Assembly (NCBI GenBank): GCA_003165115.1
Contig: PLSJ01000351.1
Coordinates: 1 to 8,017, forward strand
Reading direction: 5' to 3'
DNA length: 8,017 nt
Origin: Syntrophaceae bacterium
GTDB taxonomy: Bacteria > Desulfobacterota > Syntrophorhabdia > Syntrophorhabdales > WCHB1-27
In this document: positions 1 through 5,515 of the stretch, piece after piece
Layout: each line of letters opens with the position of its first letter
Position numbering within the stretch: the first letter of the stretch is position 1
Notes under the pieces: model-generated
What the model saw: the letters and a program-made list of their open reading frames with translations, nothing else
What the model was told of the DNA's origin: nothing
The model's database searches: none
Position numbers and translations under genes: made by a program

Positions 1-80
1 CTCCCCCTTGCAGAGAGGACCGGGTGACGACGGCCGGGGCTAGGCGCTTCCTGACGGCAGGGTAGCGCGCTTCCGAATGC

Positions 81-698
81 TCAGCAATTGCAGCGCCCGT
101 CCAGTCGACGACGTATCTTTTCCATCACGGTCGCCGAGAGACCCTGCCCATCCCACGCCGTCAGCGCATCGTAGTCCCGCTGGCTGACGAGGACGATGTC
201 GCCCCATTTGCGGCGGTTTGCCAGCCATCCGGCAATGACGAGCAAAGGATAGACGGCAACGGTTTCTCCGACGCCGCTCTCCAGCCAGCCGGATAACCAT
301 GCCGCCTGTCTGCGGACTCCGGCCAGCGACGCCGCCCCAACCTGGACCGGAGACCTGAAAAACGGGCTGTCGAAAAACGCCCTTCCGTCGCCGGGCGCGC
401 CCTTCCCCTTCTCCATCGCTGCCTGGCTCTCCTCCCAAGCCGCGAACACCCCGTTCGGCCCCACCGCGACATGGCCTATCACGAACCTCTCGCCGGGGAA
501 GTCGCGGTAGACCCTGTACCCGCATGCCTCCAGGCTGCGAAAGTTCTGCGCGGCCGCATCCACGCATTCCAGACCTATCCAGGCTTCGTCTCCCGCACGG
601 CCGGAGTTTGTGACCTTCGAGAGGCCGCGCGCCACCGCCCGGCGGATATTCGCCGCATGCCGGTCAAGAAAGATACGGATCCGCTGCGTGTCGATTAT
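81..698 (-). CDS. NERD-like domain protein, nuclease residues apparently lost
   Basis: This is a 205-residue reading frame if it begins at the ATA at 698; the frame stays open back to an ATG at 947. The sequence resembles nuclease-related (NERD) domain proteins: GDEAW near the start, a GYRVYRDFPG strand, then VIGHVAVGPNGVF (residues 73-85), RRQAAWLSGWL, and VYPLLVIAGW followed by GDIVLVS. The family norm is DHxxVGPNGVFxxETK. Here D is G75, and the E and K positions are W88 and E90, so the catalytic triad seems absent. The family's PGW is AGW. The 83 residues upstream of 698 are Arg- and Cys-rich and unlike protein. AAGGAG lies 5 bases before the ATA; a GTG at 635 (184 residues) is the nearest conventional start but has no ribosome site. 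The gene stands alone, divergent from fixA. It could be a binding-only relative of the nuclease or a decaying gene. Confidence 0.6.
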   Translation of the reverse strand: MIDTQRIRIFLDRHAANIRRAVARGLSKVTNSGRAGDEAWIGLECVDAAAQNFRSLEACGYRVYRDFPGERFVIGHVAVGPNGVFAAWEESQAAMEKGKGAPGDGRAFFDSPFFRSPVQVGAASLAGVRRQAAWLSGWLESGVGETVAVYPLLVIAGWLANRRKWGDIVLVSQRDYDALTAWDGQGLSATVMEKIRRRLDGRCNC

Positions 699-856
699 GG
701 AAACTCCTTGCCTGGGATAGCTCGTTCCATTCAGCCGCGTTGCTTTCTTTGCCCTCAGCCGTATACGAAAGACCCGGGAAAGGACATCCTCACCGGGCGC
801 ACTTCTCGCCCCTATCCTTAAAGACTGCCCGGCACGTGTTTTTCTTCCACAGCGCG

Positions 857-870
857 TGACTTGCAAGTCA
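857..870. promoter_or_regulatory. 14-bp perfect palindrome, candidate operator
   Basis: TGACTTGCAAGTCA reads identically on both strands with no spacer. It lies in non-coding DNA about 160 bases upstream of the likely start of the NERD-like gene and about 220 bases upstream of the fix promoter. A dimeric regulator could bind it, but I do not recognise the site and see no regulator gene nearby. Confidence 0.3.
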
Positions 871-1034
871 TATGCCTCATCTGACAACAAGGGTGATTGT
901 CCGGCTATATCGCATAGATGCGGCCATCGGCGCACGCACGTCCGCATCGCGCTTCGTCAAGGATTCTTACACCCTTCGCCCGGTGGGATGCCGGTTCCCG
1001 CCCACACGCACCTTTAAAGCCTAAAGCGTTCTGT

Positions 1035-1052
1035 AAAAGGACCCTTCGGTCC
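1035..1052 (-). terminator. Weak leftward hairpin plus T-tract
   Basis: On the minus strand GGACC-GAAG-GGTCC is followed directly by TTTT. The stem has only 5 bp and the T-tract is short, so this is a marginal intrinsic terminator. It would stop leftward transcription coming from the fix promoter region before it reached the NERD-like gene. Confidence 0.25.
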
Positions 1053-1059
1053 CGGCGCG

Positions 1060-1070
1060 ACCTGACAGGT
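1060..1070. promoter_or_regulatory. Inverted repeat ACCTG-A-CAGGT upstream of the fix promoter
   Basis: Two perfect 5-bp arms sit around one central base, 17 bases upstream of the -35 hexamer of the fix promoter. This is a usual place for an activator site. The central spacer is too short for an RNA hairpin, so DNA binding is the likelier role. I cannot name a regulator. Confidence 0.25.
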
Positions 1071-1087
1071 TTTCTGCAAACCACCCC

Positions 1088-1116
1088 GTGACATTTCTTC
1101 GCAAATGCGTTATAAC
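1088..1116 (+). promoter_or_regulatory. Sigma70-type promoter for fixABCX
   Basis: GTGACA (1088-1093, five of six consensus bases) is separated by exactly 17 bases from TATAAC (1111-1116, five of six). Transcription would begin near 1123, leaving a leader of about 115 bases before fixA. The spacer contains a small CGCA-AA-TGCG repeat. No sigma54 -24/-12 site was seen, which argues against classical NifA control. Confidence 0.6.
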
Positions 1117-1150
1117 GAAAGCTGCCACTTTGCCTGCCGGGGAGCATCGG

Positions 1151-1179
1151 CCGGCTTGGAGGCCGGTGGGACCCGGCCT
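1151..1179 (+). promoter_or_regulatory. GC-rich fixA leader with two competing hairpins
   Basis: Hairpin A pairs CCGGC (1151-1155) with GCCGG (1162-1166). Hairpin B pairs AGGCCGG (1160-1166) with CCGGCCT (1173-1179) around a 6-base loop. Both use 1162-1166, so they exclude each other. GGTGGGAC also occurs twice, at 1165-1172 and 1181-1188. No U-tract follows, so a transcription attenuator is not indicated; altered leader stability or protein binding is possible. Confidence 0.35.
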
Positions 1180-1238
1180 GGGTGGGACAACCGACGAAAG
1201 AAAGAAACATAAGCGATATCCTGTGAAGGAGGCGACCC

Positions 1239-2021
1239 ATGACAATTGTTGTCCTTGCGAAACAGGTGCCCGATCCCGAGGCCCTCGTCGAAGTCCGGGC
1301 CGGAGGCACGGAACTGCAGATAGAGCAGAAGTTTGCGACCAACCTCTTCGATGAATACGCCATCGAAGAGGCGCTCCGCATCAAGGAGAAACACGGTGGC
1401 AAGGTTACGATCATCACCCTCGGCGGACCGAAGGCGACCGAATTGTTGAGAACGGCGCTCGCCATGGGGGCCGACGACGTGCTTCTTCTTGAAGATCCGG
1501 CATTTCTCGAAGGCGACGGCTATGCGACGGCCCTCACCCTGAGCAAAGCAGTCGCCACACAGGGCGCCGATCTCGTGCTCTGCGGCCGGCAGGCTATCGA
1601 CGACGACCGGGGCGAGGTCGGTCCCATGGTGGCGGAGTTTCTCGGCCTGCCCCACGTGGGGGCCGTGATGAAGCTCGATATCGGGGACGGCGCCGCGCGT
1701 GCGGAGCGGGCCGTCGAAGGAGGCAGGGAAGTCGTGGAAGTTACCCTGCCCGCGGTCATTACCGCGGCAAAGGGCCTCAACGAGCCGAGGGTCCCCCAGG
1801 TCATGGGTGTCATGAAGGCGATGAGGGCGCAGATCCCCAGGACAAGCCCCGCGGACCTGGGCCTTGCGCCATCGGACATCGGAAAAGCAGGCTCGAAGCT
1901 GAAAATCGAGCGCTATTTTACGAGGGAGAAAAGAGCGGCGGTGAAATTTATCGAAGGGACGCCTGACGAGCAGGCGGCCGAGGCAATTCGCATCCTCGCG
2001 GACGTGGAGCGGGTGGTATAG
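1239..2021 (+). CDS. fixA: Electron transfer flavoprotein beta subunit FixA
   Basis: This 260-residue protein is the EtfB-type half of the bifurcating FixAB flavoprotein, within the usual length range for the family. It opens with the ETF-beta start IVVLAKQVPDPEA and carries the conserved GRQAIDDDRGEVGP stretch (residues 116-129), followed by the C-terminal EVTLPAVITAAKGLNEPR block. In FixABCX the AB dimer takes two electrons from NADH and sends one to FixC and quinone and one to a low-potential ferredoxin or flavodoxin. The ATG is fixed by AAGGAGG at 1226-1232, the best ribosome site in the operon. It is the first gene of the operon, 9 bases before fixB, and is transcribed from the promoter at 1088. 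The alternative is an ordinary EtfB, but FixC and FixX next to it decide for FixA. Confidence 0.95.
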   Translation: MTIVVLAKQVPDPEALVEVRAGGTELQIEQKFATNLFDEYAIEEALRIKEKHGGKVTIITLGGPKATELLRTALAMGADDVLLLEDPAFLEGDGYATALTLSKAVATQGADLVLCGRQAIDDDRGEVGPMVAEFLGLPHVGAVMKLDIGDGAARAERAVEGGREVVEVTLPAVITAAKGLNEPRVPQVMGVMKAMRAQIPRTSPADLGLAPSDIGKAGSKLKIERYFTREKRAAVKFIEGTPDEQAAEAIRILADVERVV

Positions 2022-2030
2022 GGAGCTACC

Positions 2031-3008
2031 ATGGAAAAACTACTGGTTTTTGTGGAGGCGAAGGGAGACGAGCCTCGCAAGGCAACGATCGAGCTCTTAA
2101 GCGAAACGAGGAACCTGTCGGACGCGGGCTCGTTTGCCGTCACGGCCGTCGGCCTCGGCAAGATAAGCGAGCATGCCATAGAGAAAGTCCTGGGCTATGC
2201 CGACAGGTTCGTCCGCATCACCGACGGGCTCCTCGACGACTATACGCCCGAAGGGTACTCGGAGGCGCTCGCTGCTTACGCCCGCCAGGAGGACGTGCGG
2301 CTCGTCCTCGGGGCGGCGACTCAGGCGGCGAGGGATTTCCTTCCCCGCACGGCCGTGCTCCTCGGGGCCGGCATAGCCTCCGACGTCACGGCCATAGGGT
2401 GGGCCGACGACCCGATGACCTTCGTCCGGCCCATGTACGGCGGACGGGTCCCCTCCCGGTGCACGTTTACCGGCTATCCGGCGGTCGTCTCGGTGCGGCC
2501 CAATGCGTTTGCCGTGGCGCCCGCCGGAGCCCGGAGGGGCGAGTACGTGGAATGGCGGGCGGGCGTCTCACCGGACCGCATAAAGACACGGGTCCTCAGG
2601 GTCGAAAGGGAGTCGAAGGGGAAAATCGACCTGATGGAAGCCGACAGCATCGTTACCGGCGGCCGCGGCATGAAGGCGGCCGAGAATTTCGCCCTCCTCG
2701 AAGAGCTTGCGGCGGCCCTCGGCGGGGCGGTCGGCGCGAGCCGCTCGGTGGTGGACGCGAAATGGCGGGATCAGGACGACCAGGTGGGAAAGAGCGGAAA
2801 GACGGTCTCCCCCAAGCTCTATATCGCCGCGGGGCTTTCGGGGGCCATCCATCACGTCATGGGCATGGATACCTCCGGGGTCATCCTCGCTATCAACAAG
2901 GACCCTAACGCCATCATCTTCAACTACGCCGATTACGGGATCGTGGGCGACGTCATGGAAGTCGTGCCCGCCATGACGGCCGAGCTGAAGAAAAGGACCG
3001 GGCGGTGA
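2031..3008 (+). CDS. fixB: Electron transfer flavoprotein alpha subunit FixB
   Basis: This 325-residue EtfA-type subunit binds FAD and passes electrons to FixC. The C-terminal FAD domain is clear: ASRSVVD with R238, QVGKSGK with S255, then LYIAAGLSGAIHH (to residue 275) and ILAINKDPNAIIFNYADYGIVGD. The family normally has GAIQH; here the Gln is His274, and the usual Pro after the KDPxA motif is Ile. No N-terminal ferredoxin extension is present, unlike some anaerobe EtfA proteins. A GGGAG ribosome site lies just before the ATG, and the gap to fixC is 3 bases, which suggests translational coupling. Function as FixB rests on operon context as well as similarity. Confidence 0.95.
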   Translation: MEKLLVFVEAKGDEPRKATIELLSETRNLSDAGSFAVTAVGLGKISEHAIEKVLGYADRFVRITDGLLDDYTPEGYSEALAAYARQEDVRLVLGAATQAARDFLPRTAVLLGAGIASDVTAIGWADDPMTFVRPMYGGRVPSRCTFTGYPAVVSVRPNAFAVAPAGARRGEYVEWRAGVSPDRIKTRVLRVERESKGKIDLMEADSIVTGGRGMKAAENFALLEELAAALGGAVGASRSVVDAKWRDQDDQVGKSGKTVSPKLYIAAGLSGAIHHVMGMDTSGVILAINKDPNAIIFNYADYGIVGDVMEVVPAMTAELKKRTGR

Positions 3009-3011
3009 GCC

Positions 3012-4337
3012 ATGGCAGACGACAAGCTTGACGCCGTTATCGTAGGCGGTGGCCTGGCGGGCCTGGCGGCCGCCTATTGTCTCGGCGAGGCGGGAAGGCA
3101 GGTGCTGCTCCTCGAAAGGGGGGATGAGCCGGGAAGCAAGAACGTGACGGGTGGCAGGATCTACCTCTCTCCCATCCGCCCTCTCCTGCCCGGCTTCTTC
3201 GACGATGCGCCTTTTGAGCGGCATGTCGTGAAAGAGGCGCTGACGATGGTGGACGGGCGGAACACGACGTTGCTTTCGCACGTGCAGGACCGCTGGCGGC
3301 ATCCGCCGTACATGAGCTATACCGTGCTCCGCGCGCGGTTCGATCAGTGGTTTTCTACCCGTGCGATGGAGAAAGGGGCCTTTATCGTCCCCAGGAGGCG
3401 CGTGGACGACCTCCTGTGGGAAGACGGAAGGGTGGCCGGTGTCCATGCGGGCGGCGAAGAAATACCCGCCCACATGGTACTGGCGGCCGACGGCGCACTC
3501 TCGTTCATGGCCGAGAAAGCGCACCTGAGGCAGCCGCTCGTCCCTTCGAGGCACGCCGTGGCGGTCAAGGAGGTGTACGGCCTCGACCCCGGCGCCATCG
3601 AGGAGCGCTTCGGGCTCGACCCCGGTGAAGGAGCGGCGCATCTGTTCATGGGTTCCGTCACGAAAGGGAGGTTCGGGGGCGGATTTCTCTACACCAATAA
3701 AGAGAGCCTTTCCCTGGGCCTCGTCCTGGGCATGGACGACCTCATGCGAGGGTCCGAAGAGTTCGACGTCCTGAAGCAAGGGTCCGAACAGTTCGACGTG
3801 CCCTCCCTGATGGAGGACTTCGAGTCTCTGCCCGAGATAGGGCGATATATAAAGGGGGCCGACCTGAAGGAATATTCGGCACACATCATCACGGAGGCGG
3901 GCGCGGGCGGTCTTTCCCGGCTCTTTACGGACGGCATGCTCGTCGCCGGGGACGCGGCCGGGTTCGCCCTCAACATGGGGGTCACGGTGAGGGGCATGGA
4001 GTTTGCCGTTGCCTCCGGCGTGATCGCCGCACGCGTCATCGACGAAGCCCTCACGAAGAACGATTTTTCCGCCCAATTCCTTTCGCTCTACGAAAAGCGG
4101 CTCAGGGAAAGCTTCGTCATGAAAGACATGGAAACGTTCCGCCACACCGCCGAAGTGCTCGCCAACCCCCGGCTGTTTACCGTCTACCCCGCATGCATCT
4201 CCTCGCTGCTCGAGGCGGTTTTCACCATAGGGGAAGATCCCCGGAAGGGTCTCTACCGCTCGGCCATGGACGCCACAAAGAAGCACGTCGGCGTCTGGAA
4301 CGCTTTTAAGGACTTTTTGTCGCTGAGGAAGATATGA
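3012..4337 (+). CDS. fixC: FixC, flavoprotein-quinone oxidoreductase
   Basis: This 441-residue flavoprotein of the ETF-quinone oxidoreductase/FixC family accepts electrons from FixAB and delivers them to quinone at the membrane surface. The N-terminal Rossmann dinucleotide site GGGLAGLAAA has the G12-x-G14-xx-G17 pattern, ending in a LLLERG strand. SKNVTGGRIY follows, and GDAAGF with Asp314 is the second FAD contact. No transmembrane helix is visible, as expected for the family. Residues 247-253 (GSEEFDV) are repeated 10 residues later (257-263, GSEQFDV) by a 30-base tandem duplication. The start codon is 3 bases after the fixB stop with only a weak ribosome site, so translation is probably coupled to fixB. 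The stop overlaps the fixX start as ATGA. Confidence 0.95.
   Translation: MADDKLDAVIVGGGLAGLAAAYCLGEAGRQVLLLERGDEPGSKNVTGGRIYLSPIRPLLPGFFDDAPFERHVVKEALTMVDGRNTTLLSHVQDRWRHPPYMSYTVLRARFDQWFSTRAMEKGAFIVPRRRVDDLLWEDGRVAGVHAGGEEIPAHMVLAADGALSFMAEKAHLRQPLVPSRHAVAVKEVYGLDPGAIEERFGLDPGEGAAHLFMGSVTKGRFGGGFLYTNKESLSLGLVLGMDDLMRGSEEFDVLKQGSEQFDVPSLMEDFESLPEIGRYIKGADLKEYSAHIITEAGAGGLSRLFTDGMLVAGDAAGFALNMGVTVRGMEFAVASGVIAARVIDEALTKNDFSAQFLSLYEKRLRESFVMKDMETFRHTAEVLANPRLFTVYPACISSLLEAVFTIGEDPRKGLYRSAMDATKKHVGVWNAFKDFLSLRKI
3749..3799 (+). repeat. 30-base tandem duplication inside fixC
   Basis: Bases 3749-3769 and 3779-3799 match at 20 of 21 positions (the one difference is g/c in the GAA-GAG/GAA-CAG codons). 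The period of 30 bases keeps the frame, so the protein gains about ten residues between the strand ending GLVLGMDDL and the helix LMEDFESLP. Confidence 0.75.
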
Positions 4338-4615
4338 CCATGAAGGTTGAAGAAAAACTCACGCGTAACGCGATCAAAAACGCCAAGGAGAGCCATATAC
4401 GGCTCGACCAGACGATTTGCCGGACCTGCGTCGAAAGACCATGCATCCGTCTCTGTCCGGGTCGCCTTTATTCACAAAGCGAGGAGACGGGCGAGATGGT
4501 GGTCGAGTTCGCGGGGTGCCTCGAATGCGGCACCTGCAAGATCGTCTGCGTGCGGAAGTCCGTCTCGTGGGAATATCCCGAGGGCGGCTTCGGCGTCCAG
4601 TACCGATACGGCTGA
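4334..4615 (+). CDS. fixX: FixX ferredoxin-like protein
   Basis: This 93-residue iron-sulfur protein is the fourth FixABCX subunit. Eight cysteines form two cluster motifs: C29-x2-C32-x4-C37-x3-C41-P and C62-x2-C65-x2-C68-x3-C72. The stretch GCLECGTCKIVC and the ending WEYPEGGFGVQYRYG are hallmarks of FixX. It is thought to pass electrons between FixC and its partners in the complex. The ATG overlaps the fixC stop by four bases (ATGA) and has GAGGAA just upstream; a second ATG at 4340 would remove only two residues. It is the last gene of the operon, and a hairpin follows at 4628-4660. Confidence 0.95.
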   Translation: MTMKVEEKLTRNAIKNAKESHIRLDQTICRTCVERPCIRLCPGRLYSQSEETGEMVVEFAGCLECGTCKIVCVRKSVSWEYPEGGFGVQYRYG

Positions 4616-4627
4616 CATAGTCCAAAT

Positions 4628-4660
4628 CCGCTCGCCGGCCTCGGGTCCGCCGGTTTGCGG
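4628..4660 (+). terminator. Hairpin after fixX, possible operon terminator
   Basis: GCCGGC (4634-4639) pairs with GCCGGT (4649-4654) around a 9-base loop, and CCGC (4628-4631) pairs with GCGG (4657-4660) outside a 2x2 internal loop. The stem starts 12 bases after the fixX stop. No proper U-tract follows (only AAACACTTTC), so termination may be partial or Rho-dependent, and read-through into the lipoprotein gene is possible. Confidence 0.35.
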
Positions 4661-4744
4661 AAACACTTTCAAAGAGGGATGCGCGAGGGTGAACAAGAAT
4701 GCGCCTTTCGCTGTAAGCTACCGATCATCAAGGAGGAAATCTAC

Positions 4745-5179
4745 ATGTCTACGCACAAGGCAGTACCCCGTGACGGCGCACCCGGAAGCCCGGTCATGGG
4801 TCACAAGGCAATCGCACTTTTTGTGGGGGTGTTGATGCTCCTGCTCGTCCTGCCCCTTACGTCGTGCAGCACGCCGGCCGGGCAAAAGGGACCGGCGGAC
4901 GCGGCAAAGACAGGCAGTGGAGAAAAAGTGCGACAGGCGGACCCGGCACCGGGGGATGTCAGGCTGGTGAACGGTATCGAGTACATATACGGCCGCAACA
5001 GCAAGTTCGGCATCAGTCCCGACGAACCGGAGTACGTCTGGATCAGCAGGGAAAACTACTCGCCCGGACGGAACGGCGGGCTCACCTCGAAGCCGGACCC
5101 TGCCTGGGAGAATGAGCGCAAAGCGCTTCTGGAACGTTTGGAGAAGCTCGAAGCCGAGGTCAAAAAAAGCGGCCAGTAG
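4745..5179 (+). CDS. Small hypothetical lipoprotein with C-terminal coiled coil
   Basis: I do not recognise a named family. The 144-residue product has an N-terminal extension, a hydrophobic segment (residues about 22-38) and a lipobox LTSC with Cys41, so it should be a lipid-anchored envelope protein. After a low-complexity G/K/A linker comes a compact motif NGIEYIYGRNSKFG followed by PEYVWISRENYSPG, and then a charged helix ENERKALLERLEKLEAEVKK that could form a short coiled coil. The start is set by AAGGAGG 8 bases before the ATG at 4745. An in-frame ATG at 4796 would give a more typical signal-peptide length (Cys24) but lacks such a ribosome site. It lies 129 bases after fixX, possibly on read-through transcript. 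A link to FixABCX is unproven. Confidence 0.8.
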   Translation: MSTHKAVPRDGAPGSPVMGHKAIALFVGVLMLLLVLPLTSCSTPAGQKGPADAAKTGSGEKVRQADPAPGDVRLVNGIEYIYGRNSKFGISPDEPEYVWISRENYSPGRNGGLTSKPDPAWENERKALLERLEKLEAEVKKSGQ

Positions 5180-5210
5180 GGCATAAAGAAGCGCGACCAA
5201 AAGGGCTTGA

Positions 5211-5243
5211 TGGTGCCCACGTTTTGCCCTCGCGTGGGCACCA
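5211..5243. terminator. Strong 11-bp hairpin after the lipoprotein gene
   Basis: TGGTGCCCACG (5211-5221) pairs perfectly with CGTGGGCACCA (5233-5243) around an 11-base loop, 31 bases after the lipoprotein stop. The nearest T-run (seven Ts at 5275-5281) is about 30 bases further on, so it is not a textbook intrinsic terminator. It may still stop transcription or protect the 3' end of the message. Confidence 0.5.
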
Positions 5244-5307
5244 GGGCGTTATCGGTTCCCGGGTGAAAATTGCCTTTTTTTCGGCGTTCCTTTATTTCCG
5301 GACCGCA

Positions 5308-5336
5308 TTGACTTATATTTTGTTCAGTAATATATA
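5308..5336 (+). promoter_or_regulatory. Sigma70-type promoter for the histidine kinase gene
   Basis: TTGACT (5308-5313) and TATATA (5331-5336) are exactly 17 bases apart, inside an AT-rich patch that stands out in this GC-rich DNA. The start site would be near 5343, leaving a leader of about 170 bases in which I see no known RNA element. Together with the hairpin upstream, this separates the kinase from the fix and lipoprotein genes. Confidence 0.55.
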
Positions 5337-5515
5337 AATACATCCGGTGTTTCTTCCACCACATTTGACCATCAGTTGCGCGTTCGTGACGGGTGCAGAG
5401 CGTCTTTCAGGGTCATCGTGGTCTTGTTGCGAGAGCGTGAGAACCGCAATTGTTTTTCCGGCTCAAAAAAGGGAAGACTCCGGATACGTCCAGGGACATA
5501 AAGAGGGAGAAAACG

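Larger units (their letters stand above)
699..1238. other. Divergent intergenic region between the NERD-like gene and fixA
   Basis: About 540 bases without a convincing gene. The minus-strand frame that continues through 699-947 is Arg/Cys-rich and has no ribosome site. The region holds the 857-870 palindrome, a weak leftward hairpin, the ACCTG-A-CAGGT repeat, the fix promoter and the fixA leader. I saw no convincing promoter for the leftward gene and no tRNA. Confidence 0.6.
5180..5515. other. Intergenic region between lipoprotein and kinase genes
   Basis: These 336 bases hold the 11-bp hairpin, a seven-T run, the AT-rich promoter patch and an untranslated leader of about 170 bases. No ORF here looks like protein and no RNA gene was recognised. 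Confidence 0.6.

Noticed and set aside
1..80. Terminator or gene end left of the NERD-like gene
   Set aside because: No stem with a T-tract and no protein-like frame; only a short GGAAGCGC direct repeat was seen.
699..947. N-terminal extension of the NERD-like protein to the ATG at 947
   Set aside because: The added 83 residues are Arg/Cys-rich, have no ribosome site before them and do not look like a domain or signal peptide.
1012..1019. CTTTAAAG palindrome
   Set aside because: Eight-base palindromes are common by chance and there is no promoter around it.
1123..1238. Known riboswitch in the fixA leader
   Set aside because: I compared it from memory with c-di-GMP, cobalamin and SAM consensus elements and found no match beyond GGTGGGAC.
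2568..4286. Long 572-codon open frame on the minus strand across fixB and fixC
   Set aside because: It is antisense to clearly conserved FixB/FixC sequence; long open frames are expected opposite GC-rich genes, and its translation shows His/Gly/Arg-rich composition without a domain.
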